From Chitinophagales bacterium (GTDB lineage Bacteria > Bacteroidota > Bacteroidia > Chitinophagales > UBA10324), in the NCBI GenBank assembly GCA_025057275.1, contig JANWXQ010000072.1, positions 1-41,450 on the forward strand: a DNA stretch of 41,450 nt, read 5' to 3'. Under the pieces are notes generated by a model. The model saw only the letters and a list, made by a program, of their open reading frames with translations. It was not told the origin of the DNA and did no database searches. Position 1 is the stretch's first letter; each line of letters begins with the position of its first letter. Below, in pieces: positions 6,817 to 15,285 of this stretch. The position numbers and the translations under genes are program-made.

Positions 6817-8184
6817 ATGGATGCCTTGCCAGCGTTGCAAGAATGGGAAGCAGCGCTTAGCCATTTGAAGCCGGCCCGGTTGCGCAAACTCCTCAGGGAC
6901 GCTGCTGCCGGCAACAAGGGCCTGCTTTCGAGCTGGCTGCTGGAGCTTTCCCGCGAGCCCGCTCTGAAGTCGGCACAACGCCTCCGGTTGCAATGGGCAG
7001 GTCTGGCGCTTCAACCGAATGCCGACCCAGGCCGCCTGCAAAATGCGTTGGATGCCCTGCACCGGGAGGCCGACGAGCTGATGCAGGGCGGCAACTACGC
7101 CGATGCCTGGGAACTGATTGAGCAGGTCTGGCGCTACGAATGGCCGGCTTCGGTGCAGCCTGCCCTGGCATCACGTTTGATCAGCCAACTGAACAACTGG
7201 CTACCTGCTTTTGCCGAAAGGGTTCACCCGGATATGCGGCAGCGCATTTATGATTTTTTTTATGAATTGCTTCAGCGACGTTACGGTTTTGCCCCATCGC
7301 TGTTGGAGCCTGTTCTTAACCTGCTTATTGGTTTGAGTGACTCACTGGGTCAGTTTGATGCCACCCGCTCGCTTCTGCTGAAGTTGCAGCAACGAAATCA
7401 GACAACTTCCGGCCAGCCCTTAGACCACAACGAAGCCAGGGTACTGTATACAGCATGGTACCGCCTGTTGATCAGCACAGGCAGGCAGCAGGAAGCCGAT
7501 CAACTGCTGGACGAACAGATTTGGATTCCGGACTTTGCCCGCATCGTGTTCGGACGGCTGATCGCTGCAGGAAACGACAAGGCTGCAGAGCAGGTGCTCC
7601 ATCGGGCCGTTTCCGTCAGCGGACCTCAACCGGAATTAGAATTGTTGATGTTGCAACTGGCCTCATACCGCAACGACCAACCGGCTATCCGGCGGCATGC
7701 GCTGCGTCTGTTTCTTCAGGGAGGCTACGATCTGCAGTACTTCCGTCTGCTGAAGCAGAGCTATTCGCCCTCCCGCTGGCCTCAACAACTGGAGCGAATC
7801 ATGCGAAAGCTGCGCGAGCAGCCTGACTTTGCCGTGCGCGGCATTCGTATTGCAGCCCAGATCTGGCTGGAAGAAGAGCATCGGCCTGATCAGCTGGCGG
7901 AATTGCTTCGCAAGAACTGCTCACTGGAACTGGTTCGCCAATACGCCGGCGGCCTGGAGCATACGATGCCCGGCGTCGTGCTGGAATTGTACGCCAAGGC
8001 CCTGCGGCGCTATGCAGAAAAAAACAGCGGCCCGGAAGCCTACGCGGTTATAGCGCAAACCATACAGGCCATGATGCGGTTGCCCGACAGCGCCGCTGCC
8101 GTGCGTGCGCTACTGATCGAACTCAAAGTGTCGTACCGCCACCGGCGAGCGCTGGTTCAACTGCTCAACAAAGTGGTTATTTGA
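6817..8184 (+). CDS. Uncharacterised all-helical repeat protein
   Basis: 455 residues, no signal peptide or membrane segment. The sequence is a run of amphipathic helices rich in Leu, Ala, Gln and Arg, with TPR-like helix pairs such as GGNYADAWELIEQVWRYEW and STGRQQEADQLLDEQ, so a TPR/HEAT-like superhelix for protein binding is likely. The C-terminal part, ending SYRHRRALVQLLNKVVI, recalls the helical tails attached to SWIM zinc-finger proteins in Bacteroidota, but no Cys/His metal motif is present. I do not recognise a specific family. ATG at 6817 is preferred over an adjacent TTG at 6814. A near-match -7 box (TATTTTTC) lies at 6787-6794. It ends 4 bases before the convergent pheS stop. Confidence 0.75.
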   Translation: MDALPALQEWEAALSHLKPARLRKLLRDAAAGNKGLLSSWLLELSREPALKSAQRLRLQWAGLALQPNADPGRLQNALDALHREADELMQGGNYADAWELIEQVWRYEWPASVQPALASRLISQLNNWLPAFAERVHPDMRQRIYDFFYELLQRRYGFAPSLLEPVLNLLIGLSDSLGQFDATRSLLLKLQQRNQTTSGQPLDHNEARVLYTAWYRLLISTGRQQEADQLLDEQIWIPDFARIVFGRLIAAGNDKAAEQVLHRAVSVSGPQPELELLMLQLASYRNDQPAIRRHALRLFLQGGYDLQYFRLLKQSYSPSRWPQQLERIMRKLREQPDFAVRGIRIAAQIWLEEEHRPDQLAELLRKNCSLELVRQYAGGLEHTMPGVVLELYAKALRRYAEKNSGPEAYAVIAQTIQAMMRLPDSAAAVRALLIELKVSYRHRRALVQLLNKVVI

Positions 8185-8188
8185 GGAT

Positions 8189-9181
8189 TCAGGCGGAAGC
8201 AAACTGCCTGAGGAAGCGCACATCGTTTTCGTAGAGCAAACGGATGTCGCTGATGCCGTATTTGAGCATGGCCGGCCGTTCAATACCCATGCCGAAGGCA
8301 AAGCCGCTGTAACGGTCGGGATCAATGGAACAGTTGCGCAGCACTTCAGGATGCACCATGCCGCACCCCATGATTTCCAGCCATTGATCAGAGCCCGGGC
8401 GGCGAATGTCCACTTCGGCAGAAATTTCGGTAAAAGGAAAATAGGAAGGGCGAATGCGGCATGCGTAGTCGGCGCCGAAGAATTCGCGGACGAAATAAAG
8501 AATGGTTTGTTTCAGGTCAGCAAAGGACACCTGTTCATCTACGTACAGCCCTTCTATCTGATGAAAGAAAACATGGCTTTTGTAGGTGATGGTTTCGTTG
8601 CGATACACCCGGCCGGGAGCGATGATGCGTATGGGTGGCTTTTGCCGCTGCATGATACGGATCTGCACGTTGCTGGTTTGCGAGCGGAGCATGAGGTCGG
8701 GGTTGCGCCGCAGATAGAATGTGTCGGTCATGTCGCGGGCCGGATGGTCTTCGGGCATGTTCAGGGCAGTGAAGTTGTGCCAGTCGTCTTCAATTTCGGG
8801 CCCGGTGGCAATGGCAAAGCCCAACCGGAGGAAGATATCCGTCATCTGCTCGCGTACAACGGAAACCGGATGACGCGAACCCAGGGCATGAGGCCATCCG
8901 GGGCGCGTCAGGTCGGCAGGCAGCGGCGTTTCCTCCAATGCCCGCAATTGCTGCATGGCCTGACGGTATTTTTCTTCTGCCTGCTGCTTGATGGTATTGA
9001 CCCATTGACCCAGCTTCTTTTTGTCTTCGCCGGAAAGCGTCTTGATCAAAGCCATGAGCTCTTTGAGCTCGTTCTTACTACCCAGAAAGCGCAGACGAAA
9101 GGCCTCTGCCTCTGCAGCCGAGGCCAGCTTGGCCTGCTCCACTTCGCTGAGTAATGCACGGGCGCGATCCAGGGCGTCCAT
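8189..9181 (-). CDS. pheS: Phenylalanyl-tRNA synthetase alpha subunit
   Basis: 330 residues, standard length. It charges tRNA-Phe as part of the alpha2-beta2 enzyme. The N-terminus is the expected coiled-coil arm (EVEQAKLASAAEAEAFRLRFLG), followed by the class II catalytic core with DFYLRRNPDLMLRSQTSNV-like, RVYRNETITYKSH and FHQIEGLYVD motifs and the signature GCGMVHPEVLRN and AFGMGIERPAMLKYG near the C-terminus. It lies 14 bases downstream of guaB on the same strand and is probably read from the guaB promoter. pheT is not next to it. Confidence 0.98.
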   Translation of the reverse strand: MDALDRARALLSEVEQAKLASAAEAEAFRLRFLGSKNELKELMALIKTLSGEDKKKLGQWVNTIKQQAEEKYRQAMQQLRALEETPLPADLTRPGWPHALGSRHPVSVVREQMTDIFLRLGFAIATGPEIEDDWHNFTALNMPEDHPARDMTDTFYLRRNPDLMLRSQTSNVQIRIMQRQKPPIRIIAPGRVYRNETITYKSHVFFHQIEGLYVDEQVSFADLKQTILYFVREFFGADYACRIRPSYFPFTEISAEVDIRRPGSDQWLEIMGCGMVHPEVLRNCSIDPDRYSGFAFGMGIERPAMLKYGISDIRLLYENDVRFLRQFASA

Positions 9182-9195
9182 AACAGGGAAACGGT

Positions 9196-10671
9196 TCAGG
9201 GAGAGTAGTTGGGGGCTTCCTTGATGATGACCACATCGTGGACATGGCTTTCGCGCATGCCGGCATTCGTGATTTGCACGAATTGTTTGGTTTTCAGTTC
9301 AGCAATGGTGCGGGAGCCGGTGTAACCCATTCCGGCCCGCAGGCCGCCCACCAACTGCACCATCACTTCAGCCACCGTTCCCTTGTAGGGAACCCGCCCG
9401 ACAATGCCTTCGGGTACCAGTTTTTTCAGATCGTCTTCGGCATCCTGAAAGTAGCGGTCTTTGGAGCCCTCGGCCATAGCTTCCAGGCTGCCCATGCCGC
9501 GATATGACTTGAACTTGCGCCCTTCGTAGAGGATGGTTTCTCCGGGAGCTTCTTCTGTGCCGGCAAAGAGCGAGCCGGTCATAATGCAATCGGCGCCGGC
9601 AGCAATAGCTTTGACCATATCGCCGGAGTAGCGGATGCCTCCGTCGGCAATAACAGGAATGTCAGCGAGTTTTTTGTTCTTCTGCAGGCCGGCTGCTGCT
9701 TGCATAATGGCGCTGATCTGAGGCACGCCGGCTCCGGTCACCACGCGGGTGGTGCAGATGGATCCCGGTCCGATACCCACTTTAACGGCATCGGCGCCGG
9801 CTTCAGCCAAGGCAGCAGCGCCTTCGGCAGTGCCTACATTTCCGGCAATGAGCTGCAGGTGGCGGAACTGCCGCCGGGTTTTTTTCACTGCATCCATTAC
9901 ACCTTTGGAATGGCCGTGGGCGGTATCAATGCAAATCACGTCGGCACCGTTGGCCAGCAGGGCTTCAATGCGGTCAAACAGATCGGTGGTGATACCGACG
10001 GCGGCGCCGACCAGCAGGCGGCCGTAGCGGTCCTTGCAGGCCAGCGGATGGCTTTTGAGTTTGATGATGTCGCGATAGGTTATGAGGCCTCGGAGACGGC
10101 CCTGTCGGTCCACGACGGGCAGCTTTTCCACCTTGTTGCGCTGCAGGATTTCCTCGGCCTTGCGCAGATCAGTGCCTTCCGGCGCCGTGATGAGGTGGTT
10201 TCGGGTCATCACTTCGCTGACGGGGCGTCGCAGGTTTTTTTCAAAACGCAGGTCGCGATTGGTCAGAATGCCCAGCAACCGGCCGCTGTCGTCCACTATG
10301 GGGATGCCGCCGATCTTGTTCTCCTTCATGATCTGAAGCGCCTCGCCAAGGGTCTGGTCCGGACGCATGGTGATCGGGTCAATGATCAGACCGCTTTCGC
10401 TGCGTTTGACCTTTCGAACTGCTTCAGCCTGCCGTTCAATGGTCATGTTCTTATGCAGTATGCCGATGCCGCCCTGCTGGGCCATTGCGATGGCCAGCTG
10501 CCAGTCGGTAACGGTATCCATAGCGGCAGATACTACCGGAACGTTGAGCTGGATCTGGCGGGTGAGCCTGGTGGTGATGTCGGTTTCACGGGGCAACACT
10601 TCCGAATACGCCGGAACGAGCAGTACATCGTCAAACGTAAGGCCGAAGTAGGCGATTTTGTTGCGTGGCAC
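9196..10671 (-). CDS. guaB: IMP dehydrogenase
   Basis: 491 residues, standard length. It oxidises IMP to XMP with NAD+, the committed step of GMP synthesis. The (beta/alpha)8 barrel is interrupted at about residues 95-205 by a CBS pair ([20 protein letters not shown] and RGLITYRDI). The catalytic Cys306 sits in GPGSICTTR, preceded by the NAD-site [10 protein letters not shown] strong TAnnTTTG box lies 13 bases upstream of the ATG, and pheS follows after 14 bases. Confidence 0.98.
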   Translation of the reverse strand: MPRNKIAYFGLTFDDVLLVPAYSEVLPRETDITTRLTRQIQLNVPVVSAAMDTVTDWQLAIAMAQQGGIGILHKNMTIERQAEAVRKVKRSESGLIIDPITMRPDQTLGEALQIMKENKIGGIPIVDDSGRLLGILTNRDLRFEKNLRRPVSEVMTRNHLITAPEGTDLRKAEEILQRNKVEKLPVVDRQGRLRGLITYRDIIKLKSHPLACKDRYGRLLVGAAVGITTDLFDRIEALLANGADVICIDTAHGHSKGVMDAVKKTRRQFRHLQLIAGNVGTAEGAAALAEAGADAVKVGIGPGSICTTRVVTGAGVPQISAIMQAAAGLQKNKKLADIPVIADGGIRYSGDMVKAIAAGADCIMTGSLFAGTEEAPGETILYEGRKFKSYRGMGSLEAMAEGSKDRYFQDAEDDLKKLVPEGIVGRVPYKGTVAEVMVQLVGGLRAGMGYTGSRTIAELKTKQFVQITNAGMRESHVHDVVIIKEAPNYSP

Positions 10672-10684
10672 GGCTGATGGGGGT

Positions 10685-10692
10685 CAAAAGTA
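10685..10692 (-). promoter_or_regulatory. -7 promoter box TACTTTTG for guaB
   Basis: Read on the minus strand, TACTTTTG is an exact match to the Bacteroidota TAnnTTTG element and ends 13 bases before the guaB ATG. The transcript leader would then be about 9 bases. No TTG at the usual -33 spacing is apparent. Confidence 0.5.
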
Positions 10693-10742
10693 AGATGCAA
10701 GCCGGCAAGGAAGGGAGCGCAGCAACAGGCATTTTTCCGCTC

Positions 10743-10750
10743 TATTTTTG
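10743..10750 (+). promoter_or_regulatory. -7 promoter box TATTTTTG for WG-repeat gene
   Basis: TATTTTTG fits TAnnTTTG exactly and ends only 5 bases before the ATG at 10756, so the predicted transcript would begin at or within a base or two of the start codon (leaderless). The -33 region is not recognisable. Confidence 0.4.
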
Positions 10751-10755
10751 TTTAC

Positions 10756-11622
10756 ATGAGAACTTTTCTGTTGCTGGGTGCGTGGATCGCGGGAACGTTG
10801 CAGCTGGCCGCGCAGCAATTGGTGGCTTTTGAGGAACAGGGTCGGTTTGGCATTCGTGATGCCGGCAGTGGTCAGGTGATTGTGCCCGCCCGCTACGATG
10901 AAATCTATCCGTTTTCTGACGGTCTGGCTATGGTCGCCGTTCAGGGACAGTACGGTTTTATTGACCGCAACGGGAAGGAAGTGATCAAACCGCAGTATGA
11001 GGAAGCCATGCCGTTTCAGGAAGGACTGGCTGCCGTGCTCGGCGATCAGGGATGGGGCTTTATTGACCGCACCGGCAAAACCTTCATTGACTTTCAGTAT
11101 GATGAAGTCATGTCGTTCAGCGAAGGATTGGCGGTCGTCATGCTCTCCGAGCAATACGGCTACATTGACCGTAAAGGTCAGTTGGTCATTCCCATGCAGT
11201 ACGACTTTGCCGCTCCATTTCAGCAAGGGCTTGCCATTGTGGAACGCGGTGGTTATGCCGGCATCATTGATCAGAAGGGGCAGTTGGTGGTTCCCATGCG
11301 GTATTTCGAAATTGATGATTTCAGCGAAGGTTTTGCTGCCGTTAACCGCGAAGGCCGCTGGGGGTTTATCAACCGACAGGGCTTTGAGGTGATTGCGCCG
11401 GAATACGACTACGTCTATGCCTTCAGCGAGGGTATGGCCGGCGTGATGATAGGCGGAAAAGGCGGATATATTGATTTCACCGGAACCATTGTCATTCCCC
11501 TCATTTATGACCGTTTGGGACCGTTTCAGCTGGGAATGGCTCAGGTGGAAAAAGACGGCATCCGGTTTTACATTGACCGCAAGGGCCGCTGTGTGCCTCA
11601 TGGAGGCCTACCCTGCCCGTAA
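10756..11622 (+). CDS. WG (KWG) beta-repeat protein, exported
   Basis: 288 residues. A signal peptide (MRTFLLLGAWIAGTLQLAAQ) is followed almost at once by seven complete WG repeats and part of an eighth, each about 33-35 residues with the pattern G-Y/W-G-F/Y-I-D-x-x-G-x-x-V/I-I-P-x-x-Y-D followed by F-S/Q-x-G-L-A-x-V. Good examples are QYGFIDRNGKEVIKPQY and EQYGYIDRKGQLVIPMQYD. Such repeats form a beta structure of unknown function and are common in exported Bacteroidota proteins; binding of a protein or glycan is a guess. No catalytic domain is attached. The 3' end overlaps the convergent methyltransferase gene by 15 bases. Confidence 0.92.
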   Translation: MRTFLLLGAWIAGTLQLAAQQLVAFEEQGRFGIRDAGSGQVIVPARYDEIYPFSDGLAMVAVQGQYGFIDRNGKEVIKPQYEEAMPFQEGLAAVLGDQGWGFIDRTGKTFIDFQYDEVMSFSEGLAVVMLSEQYGYIDRKGQLVIPMQYDFAAPFQQGLAIVERGGYAGIIDQKGQLVVPMRYFEIDDFSEGFAAVNREGRWGFINRQGFEVIAPEYDYVYAFSEGMAGVMIGGKGGYIDFTGTIVIPLIYDRLGPFQLGMAQVEKDGIRFYIDRKGRCVPHGGLPCP

Positions 11623-12333
11623 AGCACCTGCATGAAATAAGAATAATGCCGGCCTTCCCTTCAAGGAAGGGGTTGTATGTTCCCATGCACATACAGGCCG
11701 AGTGGCGATGAACTCCCTGTCGCCGGTCAGGTCGGCAGCAATGCACAATAAGGTTGAAGGCATCAATTGCGACAACAGATCGTTCAACAGGGCCTCATTG
11801 CGGTAGGGCGTTTCCATAATGATTTGCGTGCATTGGCGCTGGCGGCTTTCCTTTTCCAGTTCGTGAATGCGACGACGGCGGATTTCCCGTTTTACCGGCA
11901 GATAGCCGTGAAAGAAAAAGCACTGACCGTTCAGACCGCTGGCCATGAGTGCCAGCAGAATAGCGGAAGGACCCGGCAAAGGAATAACGCGCCAACCCTG
12001 TTGATGTGCCCACAACACCAGAGCAGCACCGGGGTCGGCTACGGCAGGACTTCCTGCTTCCGACAACAATCCAACTTTTGGCGCAGGTCTGTCAGCCGGA
12101 AACTGCAGCGCCGAGGGATTCCATTCGTCATCGGAGTTCAGGGGAAACATGGATACGGTATTGAAGTCTTTTTGGTAACCGATTCGTCGGAGAAAGCGTC
12201 TGGCGCTACGCAGGTTTTCCACGAAAAAAAAATCCAGTTCGTGTACGATAGCCAGGGTGGCTGCGCTCAGGCCGCAATCGCCTGTAAGACTCAATGCAGA
12301 AGGGATGAGGTAAAGTATGCCCCGGGGGCTCAT
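11608..12333 (-). CDS. RsmI-like SAM-dependent methyltransferase (tetrapyrrole methylase fold)
   Basis: 241 residues from the ATG at 12333; an in-frame ATG at 12390 would add 19 residues lying across the divergent glycosylase start. The fold belongs to the family of RsmI (16S rRNA C1402 2'-O-methyltransferase): GLLSEAGSPAVADPGAALV is the SAM-binding loop, followed by VIPLPGPSAILLALMASGL, FFFHGYLPVK and a late METPYRN. Relative to RsmI it is shorter, and its first motif lacks the usual GTPIGN start (it reads YLIPSALS), as in a paralogous subfamily common in Bacteroidota. The substrate may therefore differ from C1402. Confidence 0.85.
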   Translation of the reverse strand: MSPRGILYLIPSALSLTGDCGLSAATLAIVHELDFFFVENLRSARRFLRRIGYQKDFNTVSMFPLNSDDEWNPSALQFPADRPAPKVGLLSEAGSPAVADPGAALVLWAHQQGWRVIPLPGPSAILLALMASGLNGQCFFFHGYLPVKREIRRRRIHELEKESRQRQCTQIIMETPYRNEALLNDLLSQLMPSTLLCIAADLTGDREFIATRPVCAWEHTTPSLKGRPALFLFHAGALRAG

Positions 12334-12376
12334 GGGTAATTTGCGTTGGTGCTGTAAAATAGCGATCGCTCCGGCC

Positions 12377-13009
12377 ATGCCCCAAGGCAAGAAACTGCCC
12401 CGCAGATTTTATCTCCACGATGAGGTAACGGAACTGGCCCGTCAGTTACTGGGAAAGGTGCTGGTGACCCGTTTGAATGGCCAACGCACAGCCGGCATCA
12501 TTACCGAAACAGAGGCTTATGCCGGGATTGATGACAGCGCCTCTCATGCCTATTGCGGCCACCGCACCCCACGCAACGAGGTCATGTATTGGATTGGAGG
12601 CACAGCCTATGTGTACATCAATTACGGATTGCATCATCTGTTCAACGTAGTCACCAACAGGGAAGGCATTCCTCATGCTGTTCTGATTCGCAGCATTGAA
12701 CCGGTGGAAGGCCTGGAACGGATGCTGGAACGACGCGGCAAGAAGGAAGTCAGCTACAGCCTGACAACCGGCCCCGGCAATGCAGCCCGTGCCCTGGGCA
12801 TTACCAAAGACCTCAACGGTATGGACCTGCTCGGATCCATCCTCTGGATTGAAGACCGCGGCCTTGTTGTACCTGCAGAAGCCATTGCGGTTACCCCCCG
12901 CATAGGCATTGACGGCTGCGGCAAAGACCGGTTAAAACCTTACCGCTTTTTTATCCGGAACAGCCGCTGGGTGAGCGGTCAGAAGCTGGGGCAGAAGATG
13001 CGTTTGTAG
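12377..13009 (+). CDS. mpg: DNA-3-methyladenine glycosylase (AAG/MPG type)
   Basis: 210 residues from the ATG at 12377; the frame is open further upstream to 12317 but that part overlaps the divergent gene. The enzyme excises alkylated purines in base-excision repair. Residues equivalent to the human AAG active site are all present: Glu46 and Tyr48 in ETEAYAG, His57 in SASHAY, and Tyr80 in TAYVYINYG, plus the conserved TPRNEVMY and TTGPGNAARALGI blocks. Length is typical of bacterial members. The 3' end overlaps the convergent PorP gene by 31 bases. Confidence 0.96.
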   Translation: MPQGKKLPRRFYLHDEVTELARQLLGKVLVTRLNGQRTAGIITETEAYAGIDDSASHAYCGHRTPRNEVMYWIGGTAYVYINYGLHHLFNVVTNREGIPHAVLIRSIEPVEGLERMLERRGKKEVSYSLTTGPGNAARALGITKDLNGMDLLGSILWIEDRGLVVPAEAIAVTPRIGIDGCGKDRLKPYRFFIRNSRWVSGQKLGQKMRL

Positions 13010-14001
13010 TGTTTGGGCGGCGTGATGTTGCCGATGTAGGCCACAGCCAGTTCAAAACCGCCCTTGCCCCCCGTTGCCGGTCGCAAATCCGGCGAAATGT
13101 TCACGTCGTAACTGATGCCGGCCTGAAAGCCTTTCATCATGATGCCTACGGTAGGAATGATGTCGTAACGCACGCGGTTGAAAACACCAACGTAAAAAAT
13201 CTGCTGCGGGCCGCGGAGCGATTCGCTCATGTTGTATCCGATGTTGGCGCCCACAACCGCTTCGTTGTCGTTGTTCTGAAACTGATACTGGGCAAAAGGA
13301 AAGAAATACATGCGGCGTCCGGCCCGCATGCCGGCACTGCCATGGGCCACAAAACGCATGTCGAGCTGATTGGTGCTGGATTCAAAAAACGATTCGCGTG
13401 GGGTAGTCAGGTGAAAAATGGAACCGCCCAGCTGAAAGCGGAAGCGGTTGCTGGGGATTCCGTAGAGCAAAACCCCGCCGGCAAAATCGGCATAAGCAAT
13501 CTGATAATATTTGAAAAACTCATTGGTGACACCTCCAAATCCCAATCCGTCAAACTCATCGCCGAAGTTGAGCTTTTCAAAGTCTATGCTTTTCTGAACA
13601 AAACCTCCCTGCAGACCTGCAGCCAGATGATAGTTGCCTTCGCGATCCAACGACTGATGATAAGCCAGCGACAACATGCCGGTGATGTTGGTCAGGTTGC
13701 CGTCACCGCTGCGATCGTTGAGCAACAAGATGCCTGCTCCCAGATAATTGGCCGTAAATCCTCCGCTGAACAACTTGGCATCAAAAGCAATGGAGGGCGT
13801 GGAATACACAAATGGAGAAGTAATGCTCGACCATTGATTGCGGTAAATGCCGCCAATGCGGAAGGTACCGTCAATGGCACCGGTAAGCGCCGGATTGACG
13901 GTCAGCGGCGAGAAATAAAACTGACTGAAGTGAATGTCCTGAGCGGCAGCGCTTCCTGCCGCAGTTAAGAGCATGAAGATGAAGCGTAGCGGTTTGCTCA
14001 T
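12979..14001 (-). CDS. PorP/SprF family T9SS-associated outer-membrane protein
   Basis: 340 residues from the ATG at 14001, which opens a signal peptide (MSKPLRFIFMLLTAAGSAAA) ending before QDIHFSQFY; the in-frame upstream extension to 14088 lacks such features. QDIHFSQFYFSPLTVNPALTG is close to the family N-terminal hallmark, followed by GGIYRNQW and a string of amphipathic strands typical of an outer-membrane barrel. PorP/SprF proteins work with type IX secretion and gliding, often anchoring particular T9SS substrates. It is the last gene of a leftward run behind upp. The genome is expected to carry several paralogs, so it cannot be called the main PorP. Confidence 0.92.
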   Translation of the reverse strand: MSKPLRFIFMLLTAAGSAAAQDIHFSQFYFSPLTVNPALTGAIDGTFRIGGIYRNQWSSITSPFVYSTPSIAFDAKLFSGGFTANYLGAGILLLNDRSGDGNLTNITGMLSLAYHQSLDREGNYHLAAGLQGGFVQKSIDFEKLNFGDEFDGLGFGGVTNEFFKYYQIAYADFAGGVLLYGIPSNRFRFQLGGSIFHLTTPRESFFESSTNQLDMRFVAHGSAGMRAGRRMYFFPFAQYQFQNNDNEAVVGANIGYNMSESLRGPQQIFYVGVFNRVRYDIIPTVGIMMKGFQAGISYDVNISPDLRPATGGKGGFELAVAYIGNITPPKHYKRIFCPSF

Positions 14002-14088
14002 GTCAGCGCGGTTGAATCCAAGGTTCCCGAAAAGGGCTTCTAAATTAAGTTTTTTCCACACGTAACGAAAAAAAGGTCTAAAACCCAT

Positions 14089-14742
14089 TTAGTGTTGGGC
14101 TTTGGGGCCGTAGCTCAGGTCGCCGGCATCACCCAGACCGGGAACAATGTACCCTTGCGCATTCAGTTCTTCATCTACGGCACAGGCCCAGATGGTCATG
14201 TCGGGAAAATGACGTTCCACCCACTCTACTCCCGCCCTTGCCGCAATCACACAGGCCAGATGAACGATGCGCGGTTTCCCCAGGGAAAACAACTGCTGCA
14301 AAGTAGCTACCATGCTGCGGCCGGTGGCCAGCATGGGATCGGCAAGAATAAAAATCCGGTCGTTCAGTGGCGGGGATGACACATGCTCTATGGCTATGTC
14401 AAAGCTGCCGTCAGGGCGGTGCTTGCGGTAAGCGGAAACAAAGGCATTGTCGGCCTGATCAAAAAAGCGGATCATGCCCTGATGTAGAATCAATCCAGCC
14501 CGCAGAATGGCCCCCACCACCGGCTGTTCGGCCGGTACCGGAATCACTGCAGTCCCCAGAGGCGTGTTAACATTCACCTGCACATAAGGCAACTGCCTGC
14601 TGATTTCATAAGCCAGCACTTCACCGCATCGCTCCATGTTGTAACGAAAGCGGAGCCGGTTGCGCTGTACCTGAACATCGCGGATTTCCGCAACAAAGGC
14701 ATTCAGGAGGGAATGCTGCTGACTTAAATTAATGAGCGGCAT
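14089..14742 (-). CDS. upp: Uracil phosphoribosyltransferase
   Basis: 217 residues from the ATG at 14742 (upstream in-frame sequence overlaps the DUF456 gene and is not family-like). It converts uracil and PRPP to UMP in pyrimidine salvage. The PRPP-binding loop is DPMLATGRSM (Asp135 to Met144), preceded by ILRAGLILHQGM and followed by the uracil-binding C-terminus YIVPGLGDAGDLSYG. Divergence from the usual MLATG-G form (R after TG) is seen in Bacteroidota members. It sits 35 bases downstream of DUF456 and 87 bases upstream of the PorP gene on the same strand. Confidence 0.95.
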   Translation of the reverse strand: MPLINLSQQHSLLNAFVAEIRDVQVQRNRLRFRYNMERCGEVLAYEISRQLPYVQVNVNTPLGTAVIPVPAEQPVVGAILRAGLILHQGMIRFFDQADNAFVSAYRKHRPDGSFDIAIEHVSSPPLNDRIFILADPMLATGRSMVATLQQLFSLGKPRIVHLACVIAARAGVEWVERHFPDMTIWACAVDEELNAQGYIVPGLGDAGDLSYGPKAQH

Positions 14743-14777
14743 GGCAAGGATTTGCTGCGGGCAAGATAGGCAGCCCG

Positions 14778-15284
14778 TCAGCCAAAGGCAACCGCAAGGG
14801 CATCCCACAGCTTTCGCACCAGATGCCAGAACACCGGAACGGCCATCACCAGCGCAAGCAGAATTTTCAGTGCCATGGCGGTCAGTGTGCCGAATAAAGT
14901 GCCTACACCGGATCGCATAGCTTCGAACGGTTTGCGGCCGGCTGCCATGTCGCCCAGAATGGCACCCAACAATATGCCGAAAATCATACCTACGGGAGTA
15001 AAAAACAGGCCGACAATCATGCCCAGAATACTTCCACGCACTCCCTGCGGCGTGGCACCAAACCATTTGGCGCTCCATGCCGGAATCAGGTAGTCCAGAA
15101 CCAATACCACTGCCGTCAGCACGGCCATAACGATCAGAAAGGTGACGCTGTACACCTTCCATTGCCATTGCACCAGCAGCAGGGCAGCATAGTTCAACGG
15201 CAGGCCGGGTAAGCCGGGCAGCACACAGCCCAGCAAACCGATGGCCGTCAGCACCAGCGCCAATATGCCGTTGATCACTTCCAT
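14778..15284 (-). CDS. DUF456 family integral membrane protein
   Basis: 168 residues with four to five hydrophobic segments and the glycine-rich reentrant-like blocks LLGCVLPGLPGLPLNYAALL, GSILGMIVGLFF and GILLGAILGDMAAGR typical of DUF456. Two parallel G-rich repeats with the G-x-x-x-G pattern suggest a small channel- or transporter-like fold, but the function of the family is unknown. The ATG lies one base after the stop of the deacetylase-like gene, so the two are almost certainly cotranscribed and probably coupled. Confidence 0.88.
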   Translation of the reverse strand: MEVINGILALVLTAIGLLGCVLPGLPGLPLNYAALLLVQWQWKVYSVTFLIVMAVLTAVVLVLDYLIPAWSAKWFGATPQGVRGSILGMIVGLFFTPVGMIFGILLGAILGDMAAGRKPFEAMRSGVGTLFGTLTAMALKILLALVMAVPVFWHLVRKLWDALAVAFG

Positions 15285-15285
15285 A

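Noticed and set aside
6736-7062. N-terminal extension of the 3-hydroxyacyl-CoA dehydrogenase frame
   Set aside because: It would cover the divergent gene at 6817, is not family-like, and moves the Rossmann motif away from the N-terminus.
9700-10677. 325-codon open frame antisense to guaB
   Set aside because: His/Gly/Ala-rich product with no recognisable fold; guaB on the opposite strand is certain.
10684-11601. 305-codon open frame antisense to the WG-repeat gene
   Set aside because: It exists because the regular WG repeats give a repeating antisense frame. The translated product is a string of NHN/HxH-type repeats mirroring the sense repeats, with no domain.
13009-13968. 319-codon open frame antisense to the PorP-like gene
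   Set aside because: The PorP/SprF gene has a signal peptide and family motifs; the antisense product has none.
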